Positions 22,687-31,984 of a DNA stretch of 43,889 nt are shown piece after piece; position 1 is the first letter of the stretch; every line of letters begins with the position of its first letter. Position numbers and translations under genes: made by a program. Source of the stretch: Nocardia concava NBRC 100430. Its GTDB lineage: Bacteria > Actinomycetota > Actinomycetes > Mycobacteriales > Mycobacteriaceae. Where the stretch lies: assembly GCF_000308815.1 (NCBI RefSeq), contig NZ_BAFX01000194.1, forward strand, positions 1 through 43,889, in the 5' to 3' direction. The notes beneath the pieces were generated by a model. It was not told the DNA's origin. It worked only from the letters and a program-made list of their open reading frames with translations, and ran no database searches.

Positions 22687-24027
22687 TCAGGCGGAAAGCT
22701 CGGTGATGGCGGTGCACAGCACCGTCAACGCCTCGTCGAGCAGGTCGTCGGTGATGACCAGCGGCGGCAGCAGGCGGATCACATTGCCGTAGGTGCCGCA
22801 GGTCAGGGTGATGACACCCTGTTCGAGGCAGCGCTTGGCGACGGCCGCGGTGAGGGCGGCGTCGGGCTCGGTGGTGCCGGGCTTCACGAACTCGAGCGCC
22901 AGCATCGCACCGCGACCGCGCACGTCACCGATGGCCGGAACCCGCTGTGCCAGTTCGGCGAAGCGCGCCGTGGCGACCTCGCCGATGTGGCGGGCGCGGG
23001 CGGGCAGATCGTGGTCGCGGATGGCGTCGATGGCGGCCAGCGCGGCAGCGCACGCCACCGGGTTACCGCCGTAGGTGCCGCCCAGGCCGCCCGCGTGCAC
23101 GGCGTCGAGCAGCTCGGCCCGGCCGGTGATGGCCGACAGCGGCATACCGCCCGCGATGCCCTTGGCCATCGTGATGATGTCCGGCACAACGCCTTCGGCC
23201 TCGCAGGCGAACCAGTCGCCGGTGCGGGCGAAACCGGTCTGCACCTCGTCGGCGATGAACACGACGCCATTGGCGCGCGCCCACTCCACCAGGGTCGGCA
23301 GGAATCCCGGTGCGGGGACGATGAATCCGCCCTCACCCTGGATCGGCTCGATGATGATCGCGGCGAGCGAATCCGCGCCGATCTGCTTCTCGATCCGCGA
23401 GATCGCCTCACGCGCCGCGGCCACACCGTCCTGGCTGCCGTCACGGAACGGGTAGGACATCGGCATGCGGTACACCTCGGGCGCGAACGGCCCGAAATGC
23501 GCCTTGTAGGGCATGTTCTTCGCGGTCAGCGCCATGGTGAGGTTGGTGCGGCCGTGGTAGGCGTGATCGAAGGCGACCACCGCGGTGCGGCCGGTGGCCA
23601 GGCGCGCCACCTTGATGGCGTTCTCGACGGCCTCCGCGCCGGAGTTGAACAGCACGCTGCGCTTCTCGTGGTCGCCCGGGGTGAGTTCGGCCAGTCGCTC
23701 ACAGACCTCGATGTAGGCCTCGTACGGGGTGACCATGAAACAGGTGTGAGAGAAGCGCTCGATCTGCTCCCGCACCGCCGCAACGACTTTCGGGTGCGCG
23801 GCGCCGACGTTGGTGACCGCGATGCCCGCGGCCAGGTCGATGAGCGAATTGCCGTCGACGTCCACGATGACGCCGCCGTCGGCGTCGGCCGCGTACACCG
23901 GCGCCGTGGAACCCACACCCGCGGCGACGGCCGCCTTGCGGCGCGCGGCCAGCTCCTGCGAGCGCGGGCCCGGTAGCTCGGTGTGCAGCACCCGCTGCTG
24001 CGGGAGTCGGTAGGTGATCTCGGTCAT
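22687..24027 (-). CDS. gabT: 4-aminobutyrate-2-oxoglutarate transaminase
   Basis: 446 aa, class III PLP aminotransferase. The Schiff-base lysine is K289 in IITMAKGIAGGMPLSA, the PLP-ring aspartate D260 is in FIADEVQTGFARTG, and the NSGAEAVENAIKVAR phosphate-binding loop is intact. It converts GABA and 2-oxoglutarate to succinate semialdehyde and glutamate. AAGGA precedes the ATG. It lies between an aldehyde dehydrogenase that can supply GABA and gabD that removes its product. Confidence 0.93.
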   Translation of the reverse strand: MTEITYRLPQQRVLHTELPGPRSQELAARRKAAVAAGVGSTAPVYAADADGGVIVDVDGNSLIDLAAGIAVTNVGAAHPKVVAAVREQIERFSHTCFMVTPYEAYIEVCERLAELTPGDHEKRSVLFNSGAEAVENAIKVARLATGRTAVVAFDHAYHGRTNLTMALTAKNMPYKAHFGPFAPEVYRMPMSYPFRDGSQDGVAAAREAISRIEKQIGADSLAAIIIEPIQGEGGFIVPAPGFLPTLVEWARANGVVFIADEVQTGFARTGDWFACEAEGVVPDIITMAKGIAGGMPLSAITGRAELLDAVHAGGLGGTYGGNPVACAAALAAIDAIRDHDLPARARHIGEVATARFAELAQRVPAIGDVRGRGAMLALEFVKPGTTEPDAALTAAVAKRCLEQGVITLTCGTYGNVIRLLPPLVITDDLLDEALTVLCTAITELSA

Positions 24028-24073
24028 TCGGAAGTCCTTCTGCGGAAAAGGGTTTGGAAGCGGGAGAGCGCCG

Positions 24074-25501
24074 TCAGTCGTGTGCGCTCATGACGTGCTT
24101 GATGCGGGTGTAGTCCTCGACGCCGTAGGCCGAGAGGTCCTTGCCGTAGCCGGAGCGCTTGAAGCCGCCGTGCGGCATCTCCGCCACCAGCGGGATGTGG
24201 CAGTTCACCCACACCGCACCGAAGTCCAGGGCGGCCGAAACGCGCTGCACCACACCGTGATCGCGGGACCAGACGCTGGAGGCCAGGCCGTAGTCGACAT
24301 CGTTGGCCAGGCGCACGGCCTCGTCCTCGTCGGCGAAGGGCTGCACCGTGATGATCGGGCCGAAGGTCTCCTCCCGCACGATCGGATCGTCCTGGCGCAC
24401 ACCGGTGATGACGGTCGGGGCGAGGTAGAATCCGCTGTCGCCGATGCGTTCGCCGCCGGTGGCGACGGTCGCGTGCGCGGGCAGTGCGGCGAGTTTGCCG
24501 GTGACGGTTTCGAAGTGGCGAATGTTGTTGAGCGGTCCGTAAGCCGCCTCCGGATCTCCGGGCAGGCCCGGCTTCACGGTTTGCGCCTTCTTCACCAGGG
24601 CGGCGACGAGGTCGTCGTGCACGGATTCGTGCACCAGTACGCGGGTGGCCGCGGTGCAGTCCTGCCCGGCGTTGAAGAACGCGGCATCGCCGATGCGGTC
24701 GGCGGCCAGCGCCAGATCGGCGTCACCGAACACGACCACCGGGGCGTTGCCGCCGAGTTCCAGGTGCGCCCGCTTGATCTGCTCGGCCGCCGCGGTCGCC
24801 ACCGCGATGCCCGCGCGCACCGAACCGGTGATGGCCACCATGTCGAGGCGCGGATGGCTGACCAGCGTAGCGCCGCTGACGGCGGTGCCGAGCACCACAT
24901 TGAGCACGCCGTCGGGGAGGATGCCCTGCGACAGCTCGGCGAGCTTGAGCGTGCTGCCCGGAGTGGTGTCACTCGGCTTGAGCACCACCGTGTTTCCGGT
25001 GGCCAGCGCCGGGCCGATCTTCCAGATGGCCATCATCAGCGGGTAGTTCCACGGGGTCACCTGGCCGATGACGCCGACGGGTTCGCGGCGGACATACGAG
25101 GTGAACCCCGCCATGTACTCGCCCGCGGACTTGCCCTCCAGCATGCGGGCCGCACCGGCGAAGAAGCGCAGGTGATCGGCGCCCGCGGCGACCTCCTCGC
25201 TGGCGACCAGGTGCTTGGGCTGACCGGTCTCGCGGCACTGCGCCTCGACCAGGGCGTCCGCATTGGCCTCGATGGCGTCGGCCAGTTTCAGCAGTGCGGC
25301 CTGGCGCTGGCTCGGGGTGGCGGCCTTCCAGGCGGGGAACGCGCGATCCGCGGCGGCGACCGCGGCATCGATATCGGCGCGGCCGGAGATCGGGCTGCGG
25401 CCGACCACCGATTCGTCGACGGGACTGATCAGCTCGAACGACTCCGATGCGGCGGCGGCGACGAACTTTCCGTCGATGAAGTTGCGAAGCGTGTCAGTCA
25501 T
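24074..25501 (-). CDS. Aminobutyraldehyde dehydrogenase-like aldehyde dehydrogenase
   Basis: 475 aa. Catalytic residues E248 (HLELGGNAP) and C282 (NAGQDCTAATR) are intact. The latter motif, NAGQ-C-A/T-A, is typical of PatD/YdcW-type gamma-aminobutyraldehyde dehydrogenases. The substrate, 4-aminobutanal, is what putrescine oxidase makes, so the assignment follows from both motif and context. First gene of the minus-strand operon; the start at 25499-25501 faces the divergent PucR-type gene. The longer reading upstream lacks support. Confidence 0.85.
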   Translation of the reverse strand: MTDTLRNFIDGKFVAAAASESFELISPVDESVVGRSPISGRADIDAAVAAADRAFPAWKAATPSQRQAALLKLADAIEANADALVEAQCRETGQPKHLVASEEVAAGADHLRFFAGAARMLEGKSAGEYMAGFTSYVRREPVGVIGQVTPWNYPLMMAIWKIGPALATGNTVVLKPSDTTPGSTLKLAELSQGILPDGVLNVVLGTAVSGATLVSHPRLDMVAITGSVRAGIAVATAAAEQIKRAHLELGGNAPVVVFGDADLALAADRIGDAAFFNAGQDCTAATRVLVHESVHDDLVAALVKKAQTVKPGLPGDPEAAYGPLNNIRHFETVTGKLAALPAHATVATGGERIGDSGFYLAPTVITGVRQDDPIVREETFGPIITVQPFADEDEAVRLANDVDYGLASSVWSRDHGVVQRVSAALDFGAVWVNCHIPLVAEMPHGGFKRSGYGKDLSAYGVEDYTRIKHVMSAHD

Positions 25502-25602
25502 GTAGGCCCGATCTCTTTCGAAGTGGGGTGCGCTGTGGTTGACCGCCAGTGTGCTGCGTGACACACCCCCTCGTCACCTGCCGGATCGGTGAGTCGGCAG
25601 AA

Positions 25603-25615
25603 TGTCGTTTCGACA
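25603..25615. promoter_or_regulatory. Palindrome between the GABA-route operon and the second PucR gene
   Basis: TGTCG-TTT-CGACA, a perfect 5-bp inverted repeat with a 3-base centre, in the 141-bp divergent gap and 28 bp before the PucR GTG. Candidate operator for autoregulation and control of the operon. Confidence 0.4.
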
Positions 25616-25642
25616 AGTTGTACAGATAGCCACGGGAGAGCT

Positions 25643-27169
25643 GTGAACGCGGGAATTCCGGTCCGCTGGGTGCTGACCCAGCCCGAGCTGGGCTTGGTGC
25701 TGCGCGGCGGCGGCGACGGGCTCGGCCGGGCCATCACCCTGGTGCTCACCTCCGAGCTCGCCGAACCGCAGCAGTGGATGTCCGGCGGGGAGCTGGTGCT
25801 CACCACCGGCATGGGATTGCCGCTGGGTCCCGCGGACCGGCAGCGGTATCTGGAGGACCTGCACGCGGTCGGGATCGCCGGCCTCGGGTTCGGCATCGGA
25901 CTGTCCTACGAGACCGTGCCGGAGGATCTGATCGAGGCCGCCGACCGGCTGGGGCTGCCGCTGTTCGAGGTGCCGCTGCCGACACCGTTCGGCGCGATCA
26001 CCAAGAAGGTCATGCAGCGGCTGGCCGATCAGGAGTACGAGAAGGTGCTGCGGGCCTCGCGCGCGCAACCGCGACTGACCCGGGCCGCCATTCAGGGGGC
26101 GCGGGCGATGAGCAAGGAGCTGGCGGCGGCGCTGTCGGCCACCGTGCTGGTGATCGGGGCCGACGGGGCGATCGCCGAGGCCCAGCCGCGTAAGCCCGCG
26201 GCCGGGATTCTGGAGCGAATCGAGGAATTCCTGGGCACTCGCGGGGATGGCGCGGGCAGCGGTGTCATTCAGGTGAGTTCAGGGCAATACATTGTGCTGC
26301 AAGCCATTACAGCCGGGCAGACGGTGCACGGGCATCTGGCGGTGGTGACCGACGGGGTGCTGAGTTCGGTCGATCAGGTGTTGCTGGGTCATGCCAGTTC
26401 ACTGCTGGCCATCGATTTCGAGAAGCCCGCCCGCCTGCGAATCGCCCAGAACCGCTTGAACTCTCAGGCCATGGCCATGCTGCTGGCCGAGCCGGGCGAT
26501 CCTGACACCATGTGGCAGACGCTGGCCACCGCCGCCGATCGCACCGGTCGCGTGCGCGCGCTGGTGCTGCGCTGCGCCTCCCGGGATGCCGCCGTGCAGG
26601 CGCTGGAAACCGTTGACGCGCAACTGCGTCCGCTCAACCGGCAGCTGTTCGCGCATGTCGCGGGGGATCGGGTGGCGGTGCTGCTGTCCGGCGCCGACTC
26701 CGACGATATGGCCGAGCAACTCCTGGAAGGGATGCCCGCGCCGGTGCGCGCCACCCTGCGCGCCGGGCTGAGTGCCCCGCAACCGTTGCGCCGCTTCACC
26801 TCCGCGGTGGAGCATGCCGAACTGGCCGCCTCCGCCGCGCTGCCGGGAGCCCGGCCGCTGCAGCCGGCCGCGTCGGCGGGCCATGCGCTCCTGGCCTTCC
26901 CGGAGGCACAGCGGGTGCTCGGGGCGGTCTCCGAGGCCATGCTGCAGCCGCTCGTCGACTACGACGAGCGCCACGGCACCGACCTCATCGGCTCCCTGCG
27001 CGCCTACCTGGAGGCGCACGGGCAGTGGGAGACCGCCGCCAATGTGCTCGGCGTGCACCGGCATACGCTGCGCAGCCGAATCGCGAAGATCGAATCGGTC
27101 CTCGGCTGCCAGCTCGATCAGGCGCTGGTGCGCGCCGAACTGTTGCTCGCGGTCATCGCCCGCCGGTGA
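25643..27169 (+). CDS. PucR family transcriptional regulator (polyamine/GABA operon)
   Basis: 508 aa. The N-terminal PucR domain covers about residues 1-125 (WVLTQPELGLVLRGGGD, SELAEPQQWMSGGELVLTTG, RLGLPLFEVP). The C-terminal PucR helix-turn-helix ends the protein (AYLEAHGQWETAANVLGVHR, HTLRSRIAKIE). I use the GTG at 25643 with GGGAGAG upstream. It is divergent from the seven-gene putrescine/GABA block, so it is a likely regulator of it; GABA-responsive PucR members exist in other actinobacteria, but the effector is not known here. Its last 17 bases overlap the 3' end of the convergent glutamate dehydrogenase gene. Confidence 0.87.
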   Translation: MNAGIPVRWVLTQPELGLVLRGGGDGLGRAITLVLTSELAEPQQWMSGGELVLTTGMGLPLGPADRQRYLEDLHAVGIAGLGFGIGLSYETVPEDLIEAADRLGLPLFEVPLPTPFGAITKKVMQRLADQEYEKVLRASRAQPRLTRAAIQGARAMSKELAAALSATVLVIGADGAIAEAQPRKPAAGILERIEEFLGTRGDGAGSGVIQVSSGQYIVLQAITAGQTVHGHLAVVTDGVLSSVDQVLLGHASSLLAIDFEKPARLRIAQNRLNSQAMAMLLAEPGDPDTMWQTLATAADRTGRVRALVLRCASRDAAVQALETVDAQLRPLNRQLFAHVAGDRVAVLLSGADSDDMAEQLLEGMPAPVRATLRAGLSAPQPLRRFTSAVEHAELAASAALPGARPLQPAASAGHALLAFPEAQRVLGAVSEAMLQPLVDYDERHGTDLIGSLRAYLEAHGQWETAANVLGVHRHTLRSRIAKIESVLGCQLDQALVRAELLLAVIARR

Positions 27170-30100
27170 CCGCCGCGGCGGCCAGCTCGGCATTGACCAC
27201 GCACAGCCGGGCGATGTCGACGGTGCCGTCGCGGTGCAGCCGGGCGACCAGGTCGATCAGGCGGTCGGCGGCGGGGCTGTCCTTCCAGCGCGAGACGTGG
27301 TCGCGGGCCACATCGTTCGCGGTGGCGTCGGCGAGCACCGCGGCCACGAGTGCGTGCCAACGGGATTGGAGTTCCTCGGCCAGGACCGTGGCGGCCAGGG
27401 TCTCCCAGTGGTCGGCGGTGCGGACGGTGGCGAACGTGGTCGCCAGCCGGTCCAGGCCGATGAGTTCGCCCAGCTCCCGGTAGGTCTGGGCGACCAGCGC
27501 GACCGAGAGGCCGGTGCGGCGCGCGGTGTCGCTCAGCGGCAGCGCCTGGGACAGCAGGCGCAGATTCGCCAGGTTGCGGCCGGGGTGACCGCCCGGGCGG
27601 GGGAGGACGGCGGTGAGTTTGGCGACCAGCGGTGCGTGGTGGTCGATTTCGGCCGACCAGGTCTCGGCCGAGCGATGGGTGAGCAGCCAGGCGGCGGCCT
27701 GCTCGACCGCGTCCTGAATGCCCTTGAGCACGCCCATGCGGACCTGCGGCGGCACGCCGGGCAGCGCCAGCGCCTCACGCCACCAACGGTCCACGTCGAG
27801 GACCTCGTCGACGACCGTGCAGGCCAGCACGATTTGCGGGGTGTCCACGCCGAGACGTTCCTCGAGGCGGTGGATGAGGCCCGGGCCGACCCGGTTGATC
27901 ACCCGGTTGGCGGCCGCCACGGCGATGATCTCGCGGGCGACCGGGTGCGCGGCGAGCCTGTCGTCGCCCAGCAGGGTGCGGATCGAGTCGGGGAAGTAGT
28001 CGGCCAGCAGTCCCGCGACCACCGGATCGTTCGGAGCGTCGGAGGTCAGCAGTTCGTCGCGGACCAGGTTCTTGGCCGTGGCGAGCAGGACCGCGATCTC
28101 CGGGCGGACCAGGCCCTGTCCGGCGCGGTGGCGGGCCGCGAGTTCGGCCGGGGCGGGCAGGAATTCGGTGGCGCGTTCGAGGCCGGTCGCCTGTTCCAGG
28201 TTCTCGATCAGGCGGCCGTGGCGGTCGACGAGGAAGGGCGCGTGCGCCTCGGCCAGGCTGATGGCCAGGGCCTGCGCGTCGCAGTCGGCGAGCACGGCGC
28301 GCACCACCTCGTCGGCATTGGCGGCGAGTAGGGCGTCCCGCTCGGACACCGTCGAAAGACCCTCCGCCACTGCGGCATTCAGGGCGATCTTGAGATTCAC
28401 CTCGCGGTCGGAGGTGGCGACACCACCGGCATTGTCGATGAAGTCGGCGTTCACCTTGCCGCCCGCGACGGCGAATTCGATGCGGGCGCGCTGGGTGAGG
28501 CCCAGGTTGCCACCCTCGCCGATCACCCGGCAGCGCAGCCGATCCGCCGTCACGCGCACCTCGTCGTTGGACGGATCGGCGACGTCGGCGTCGAGTTCGG
28601 CGGAGGCCCGCACGTAGGTGCCGATGCCGCCGTTGAACAGCAGATCGACCTCGGCGCACAGCATGGCGCGAATCAGTTGCGGCGCGGTCATTTCCGTCTC
28701 GTCGACACCGAGCAGTTGGCGCACCTGCGGTGAGAGCGGAATCGTCTTCGCGGTGCGCGGCCAGACGCCGCCGCCCGCGGAGATGAGAGTCGGGTCGTAG
28801 TCGGCCCAGCTGCTGCGGTCCAGCGCGGCCAGGCGGGTGCGCTCGCGATGCGACAGCACCGGATCCGGATCGGGGTCGAGGAAGATGTGGCGGTGGTCGA
28901 AGGCGGCGACCAAACGGACGCAATCGGTTTCGAGCATGCCGTTGCCGAAGACGTCACCGGACATGTCGCCGATGCCGGTCACGGTGAACGGCTGGGTATC
29001 GGGATCGATGCCGAGTTCGGCGAAGTGCCCGCGAATCGACCGCCACGCGCCACGGGCGGTGATGCCGAGGGCCTTGTGGTCGTAGCCGGTGGAACCACCC
29101 GAGGCGAAGGCGTCGCCGAGCCAGAAACCCCGCGCCACCGCAATGGAATTCGCCAGATCCGAGAACCGTGCGGTGCCCTTGTCTGCCGCCACCACCAGGT
29201 AGGAATCCGGTTCGTCGTACACCACCGTGGCGGGCGGCGGGGTGGGGACGCCGTCGATGACATTGTCGGTGACATCGAGCAGGCCACCGATGAACGCGGC
29301 GTAGGCGTATTCGACCGCGGCCGGATCGGCGCTGCCACCGCGCACCACGAACGCGCCCTTCGCGCCCATCGGGACGATCACCGAATTCTTGACCGTCTGG
29401 GTCTTCATCAGGGCCAGGACCTCGGTGCGGAAATCGTCGGCTCGATCCGACCAGCGCAGGCCGCCGCGCGCGATGACCCCGCCGCGCACGTGGCTGCCTT
29501 CAACTTTCGTGGAGTGCACGAAGATCTCGCGGTAGGGGGTGATCGCCCCGGACAGCGACAGCCGCGACGGGTCGATCTTGAACGCGGCGACCGCGCGGTC
29601 CGGCTGGAACCAGTTGGTGCGCAACAGCGCCGAGCAGAAGGTGTACAGCCCGCGCAGCAGCTGATCCTCGGGCCGGGTGGACGCGGCCTCCAGGCGTCGC
29701 CGCACCTCCGCCTCGGCCAGCTCGGTCGCCGCGGCCCGTTCCGGCTCCAGTGGATCGAAGCGAGCGTGGAACAGGGCCACGAACGCGCGCACGAAATCCG
29801 GATGGCCGGTGAGGATTTCGGTGATCGTCGGCCCGCCCAGCGGCAGCCCGGCCTGGCGCAGATACCGGCAGGCGGCCCGCACCAGCACGGCGTCGCGCCA
29901 GCTCAATCCGGCGGTGGCGACGAGCCCGGTGTAGCCGTCGATCTCGAATTCGCCCGCGACGGCGGCCAGGAACGCCTCGGCCAGCTGTTCGGTCGGCTCG
30001 ACACCGGTGGGCCGGAACGTGAATTCATGGTCGCGGCCTTCGCCGTCCGCATTCACGTCATGGGTGATCACATGCAGTCCCAGCGCCGAGAAGATCTCGA

Positions 30101-30239
30101 TCAACTCGGTCAGCGACGGACCCTCACCCGGCCAAGTGAGCCGCGCCCGAGGCGGCATCGCGCCGGGATCGAACTCGAGCCGCGCCGCGGCCCGCCCTCG
30201 ATCCTGGTCCAGCGTGCCGACCCCTGCTGCGCGACTCAT
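27153..30239 (-). CDS. NAD-specific glutamate dehydrogenase, short (about 115-kDa) type
   Basis: 1028 aa. It matches the catalytic part of large NAD-GDHs: RGGLRWSDRADDFRTEVLALM, then KNSVIVPMGAKGAFVV, GDAFASGGSTGYDHKALGIT, GIGDMSGDVFGNGML, and EVDLLFNGGIGTYV with CRVIGEGGNLGLTQRAR. The 1600-aa family (GDH-180) has about 550 extra N-terminal residues that are absent here, so it fits the 115-kDa class. It deaminates glutamate to 2-oxoglutarate, which removes the glutamate made by GabT. I use the ATG at 30237-30239 with GGGAG upstream; a TTG nine bases earlier is less likely. Confidence 0.9.
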   Translation of the reverse strand: MSRAAGVGTLDQDRGRAAARLEFDPGAMPPRARLTWPGEGPSLTELIEIFSALGLHVITHDVNADGEGRDHEFTFRPTGVEPTEQLAEAFLAAVAGEFEIDGYTGLVATAGLSWRDAVLVRAACRYLRQAGLPLGGPTITEILTGHPDFVRAFVALFHARFDPLEPERAAATELAEAEVRRRLEAASTRPEDQLLRGLYTFCSALLRTNWFQPDRAVAAFKIDPSRLSLSGAITPYREIFVHSTKVEGSHVRGGVIARGGLRWSDRADDFRTEVLALMKTQTVKNSVIVPMGAKGAFVVRGGSADPAAVEYAYAAFIGGLLDVTDNVIDGVPTPPPATVVYDEPDSYLVVAADKGTARFSDLANSIAVARGFWLGDAFASGGSTGYDHKALGITARGAWRSIRGHFAELGIDPDTQPFTVTGIGDMSGDVFGNGMLETDCVRLVAAFDHRHIFLDPDPDPVLSHRERTRLAALDRSSWADYDPTLISAGGGVWPRTAKTIPLSPQVRQLLGVDETEMTAPQLIRAMLCAEVDLLFNGGIGTYVRASAELDADVADPSNDEVRVTADRLRCRVIGEGGNLGLTQRARIEFAVAGGKVNADFIDNAGGVATSDREVNLKIALNAAVAEGLSTVSERDALLAANADEVVRAVLADCDAQALAISLAEAHAPFLVDRHGRLIENLEQATGLERATEFLPAPAELAARHRAGQGLVRPEIAVLLATAKNLVRDELLTSDAPNDPVVAGLLADYFPDSIRTLLGDDRLAAHPVAREIIAVAAANRVINRVGPGLIHRLEERLGVDTPQIVLACTVVDEVLDVDRWWREALALPGVPPQVRMGVLKGIQDAVEQAAAWLLTHRSAETWSAEIDHHAPLVAKLTAVLPRPGGHPGRNLANLRLLSQALPLSDTARRTGLSVALVAQTYRELGELIGLDRLATTFATVRTADHWETLAATVLAEELQSRWHALVAAVLADATANDVARDHVSRWKDSPAADRLIDLVARLHRDGTVDIARLCVVNAELAAAAVTGGR

Positions 30240-30391
30240 TCGAATCAACTCCCGTGCGTGACCTTGGTGGTTTCGCGATCAATCTGCCGCACGGAGACGT
30301 GGAACACAGTGGACGAACCGTAGTGCACGGGCGTCCGCCGCACGCCGTGTCGTCTATTCCGTGCGCTGCCGGATGCCGAGGTCGAGGAGCT

Positions 30392-30682
30392 TCAGGCGGT
30401 CAGCGCCTTGTCGATGACGACCGGATCGAGGGTGGGCTGCCACGGATTGGGTTCCAGGCCGGTGAGGATGTCGTCCAGCAGGGGCGCGTTGGCGATGCTT
30501 CCGGAGCCGTAGTGGCCGGAGTCGCGTGCGCTGGCGATCACGGCGTAGATGGCCGTGGCATAGATTTCGGAGCGGGAGGCGAGGACTACCGCGCCATTCG
30601 CTTCCAGGTGGCGGAGTCGGTCTTCGACTGCATCGATTACCTCTCGTAGTGCGCGTATTTCTATGTCTGGTTGGCCGTCCAC
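30392..30682 (-). CDS. Conserved small protein, 96 aa (paralogue B)
   Basis: Same length as, and about 60% identical to, the protein at 13119-13409; the DIEIR, IYAVIASAR-SGHYG and NPW motifs are shared. The start is GTG with AGGGGG upstream. The bases before the start also match (CTGAC just ahead of the start codon), so an upstream stop codon is preserved, yet the 59-aa partner gene is not recognisable here. It sits between the glutamate dehydrogenase and lycopene cyclase genes, away from any XRE/DUF397 pair. Function unknown. Confidence 0.7.
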   Translation of the reverse strand: MDGQPDIEIRALREVIDAVEDRLRHLEANGAVVLASRSEIYATAIYAVIASARDSGHYGSGSIANAPLLDDILTGLEPNPWQPTLDPVVIDKALTA

Positions 30683-30809
30683 GTCAGAACCCCCTGTACG
30701 CGTGCCCTCTGCTCGCCGACGGGCAGTGTCGGCCCCAACAGCACACCATCAGCGACCGAATCAGGCGACCAAAACCGAATAGTTCGGATAGATCTCCCTT
30801 GAATCACGA

Positions 30810-31892
30810 TCAGATCAAGTAGCGGCGGAGAGACCAGGGAAGGGCGGTGAAGAGGGAGAACATCGCCGCGGCTGTGGCGGGGAGGTTTGCGCGGTCGGAG
30901 AGGTAGGCGCGTTGGGCGGCGGGGGATAGCTGGAAGAAGGCGTCGAAGAATTGGGGGAGTGCGGCGGGCGGGAGGGCGAGCAGGGCGCGTAGGCCCTTCT
31001 GGCGCAGCAGGTTTACGGCGCGGGCGGAGACGGGCCAAGTCGGGTCGCCTGTCACTACCGCGTCGGCCAGGCGCAGAGATGCGGCGACGCTGTAACCGGT
31101 GGCGGGGTGCATGAGGGCTCCGGCCGCGCCGAAGGCGGCGGGGGTGGGTTTGCCGCCGTGGAGGGGGAATCGGACCCGCTCGGTGGGCTCGGTGCCGGTG
31201 AGAGTCAGTCCGCGCGAACGCAATCGGTGGTGCAGGCGAGATTGCAGGGTGGTCGGGTCGAGGGCGGGGCGGCCCGCCAGGCAGGTTTCCTCGAGCAGGA
31301 CACGATCGTCGGCGACCGGGACCGCGTACAGGAACGACGGGGGCTCATCGGGATTCGCGCCGTTGTCGGCGCGCCAGTCCATGAACAAGGCGTCGGGGTC
31401 GGGCCAGCGGTCACGCTCGACCATCACACCGAAGGCGGTTTGTTCCGCGAGCTCGGGGGAGCGCGGGACGCCGCGGGCGTCGATGATCCGGCCCGCCGGG
31501 AGGATCTGGCCGGAAGCCAGTCGAACCGAGGGCAGGTCGAGACCCTGGGTGGTGTGGCGGGCCGGGCGAATGATCTCGGCTACCCGATCCTCCAGCAGCC
31601 GTGCGCCGGCGAGATCGAGCGAATCTTGCAATGCCGGGGTATCGAATATGACGTAGCGTCGGTCGAGTTCGATGCGGCGGGTCGTCCACGCGACGGGGCG
31701 GTCGACGGTGGCCGCGATGGATTCCGGTGCGAGCCAGCCCGGGAGCTCATCCGCCCAGGCCGCATAGGTGGGAGTCCAGCGTCGCCGGGGATGCGGGTCG
31801 ACCACGGTGACCGTGAGTCCGTGCGCCAGCGCGCGGTGGGCGAGGGCACGGCCTGCGGGGCCCGCGCCGCAGATGAGCAGGTCGTCGGTCAC
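30810..31892 (-). CDS. Lycopene cyclase (CrtL-type)
   Basis: 360 aa, flavoprotein-like carotenoid cyclase. The dinucleotide fold is at residues 5-35 (LLICGAGPAGRALAHRAL, VDPHPRRRWTPTYAAW), a PTYAAWADELP-type motif follows, and the late GAAGALMHPATGYSVAASLR matches the lycopene-cyclase family. It would form the beta-ring of carotenoids. Start GTG. No other carotenoid genes (crtE, crtB, crtI) are in the window, so the substrate must come from elsewhere. The 3' end is near 30809; the 127-bp gap beyond it holds only the leader of the paralogue B gene. Confidence 0.82.
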   Translation of the reverse strand: MTDDLLICGAGPAGRALAHRALAHGLTVTVVDPHPRRRWTPTYAAWADELPGWLAPESIAATVDRPVAWTTRRIELDRRYVIFDTPALQDSLDLAGARLLEDRVAEIIRPARHTTQGLDLPSVRLASGQILPAGRIIDARGVPRSPELAEQTAFGVMVERDRWPDPDALFMDWRADNGANPDEPPSFLYAVPVADDRVLLEETCLAGRPALDPTTLQSRLHHRLRSRGLTLTGTEPTERVRFPLHGGKPTPAAFGAAGALMHPATGYSVAASLRLADAVVTGDPTWPVSARAVNLLRQKGLRALLALPPAALPQFFDAFFQLSPAAQRAYLSDRANLPATAAAMFSLFTALPWSLRRYLI

Positions 31893-31984
31893 CGTGTGAT
31901 TGGATCATGATCGATGACCCGCATACGCTTCGGGAATGTATGCCGGGCCGGGGAGGGTCCGGGCGGGCCACGAAAGGTGAGCAG

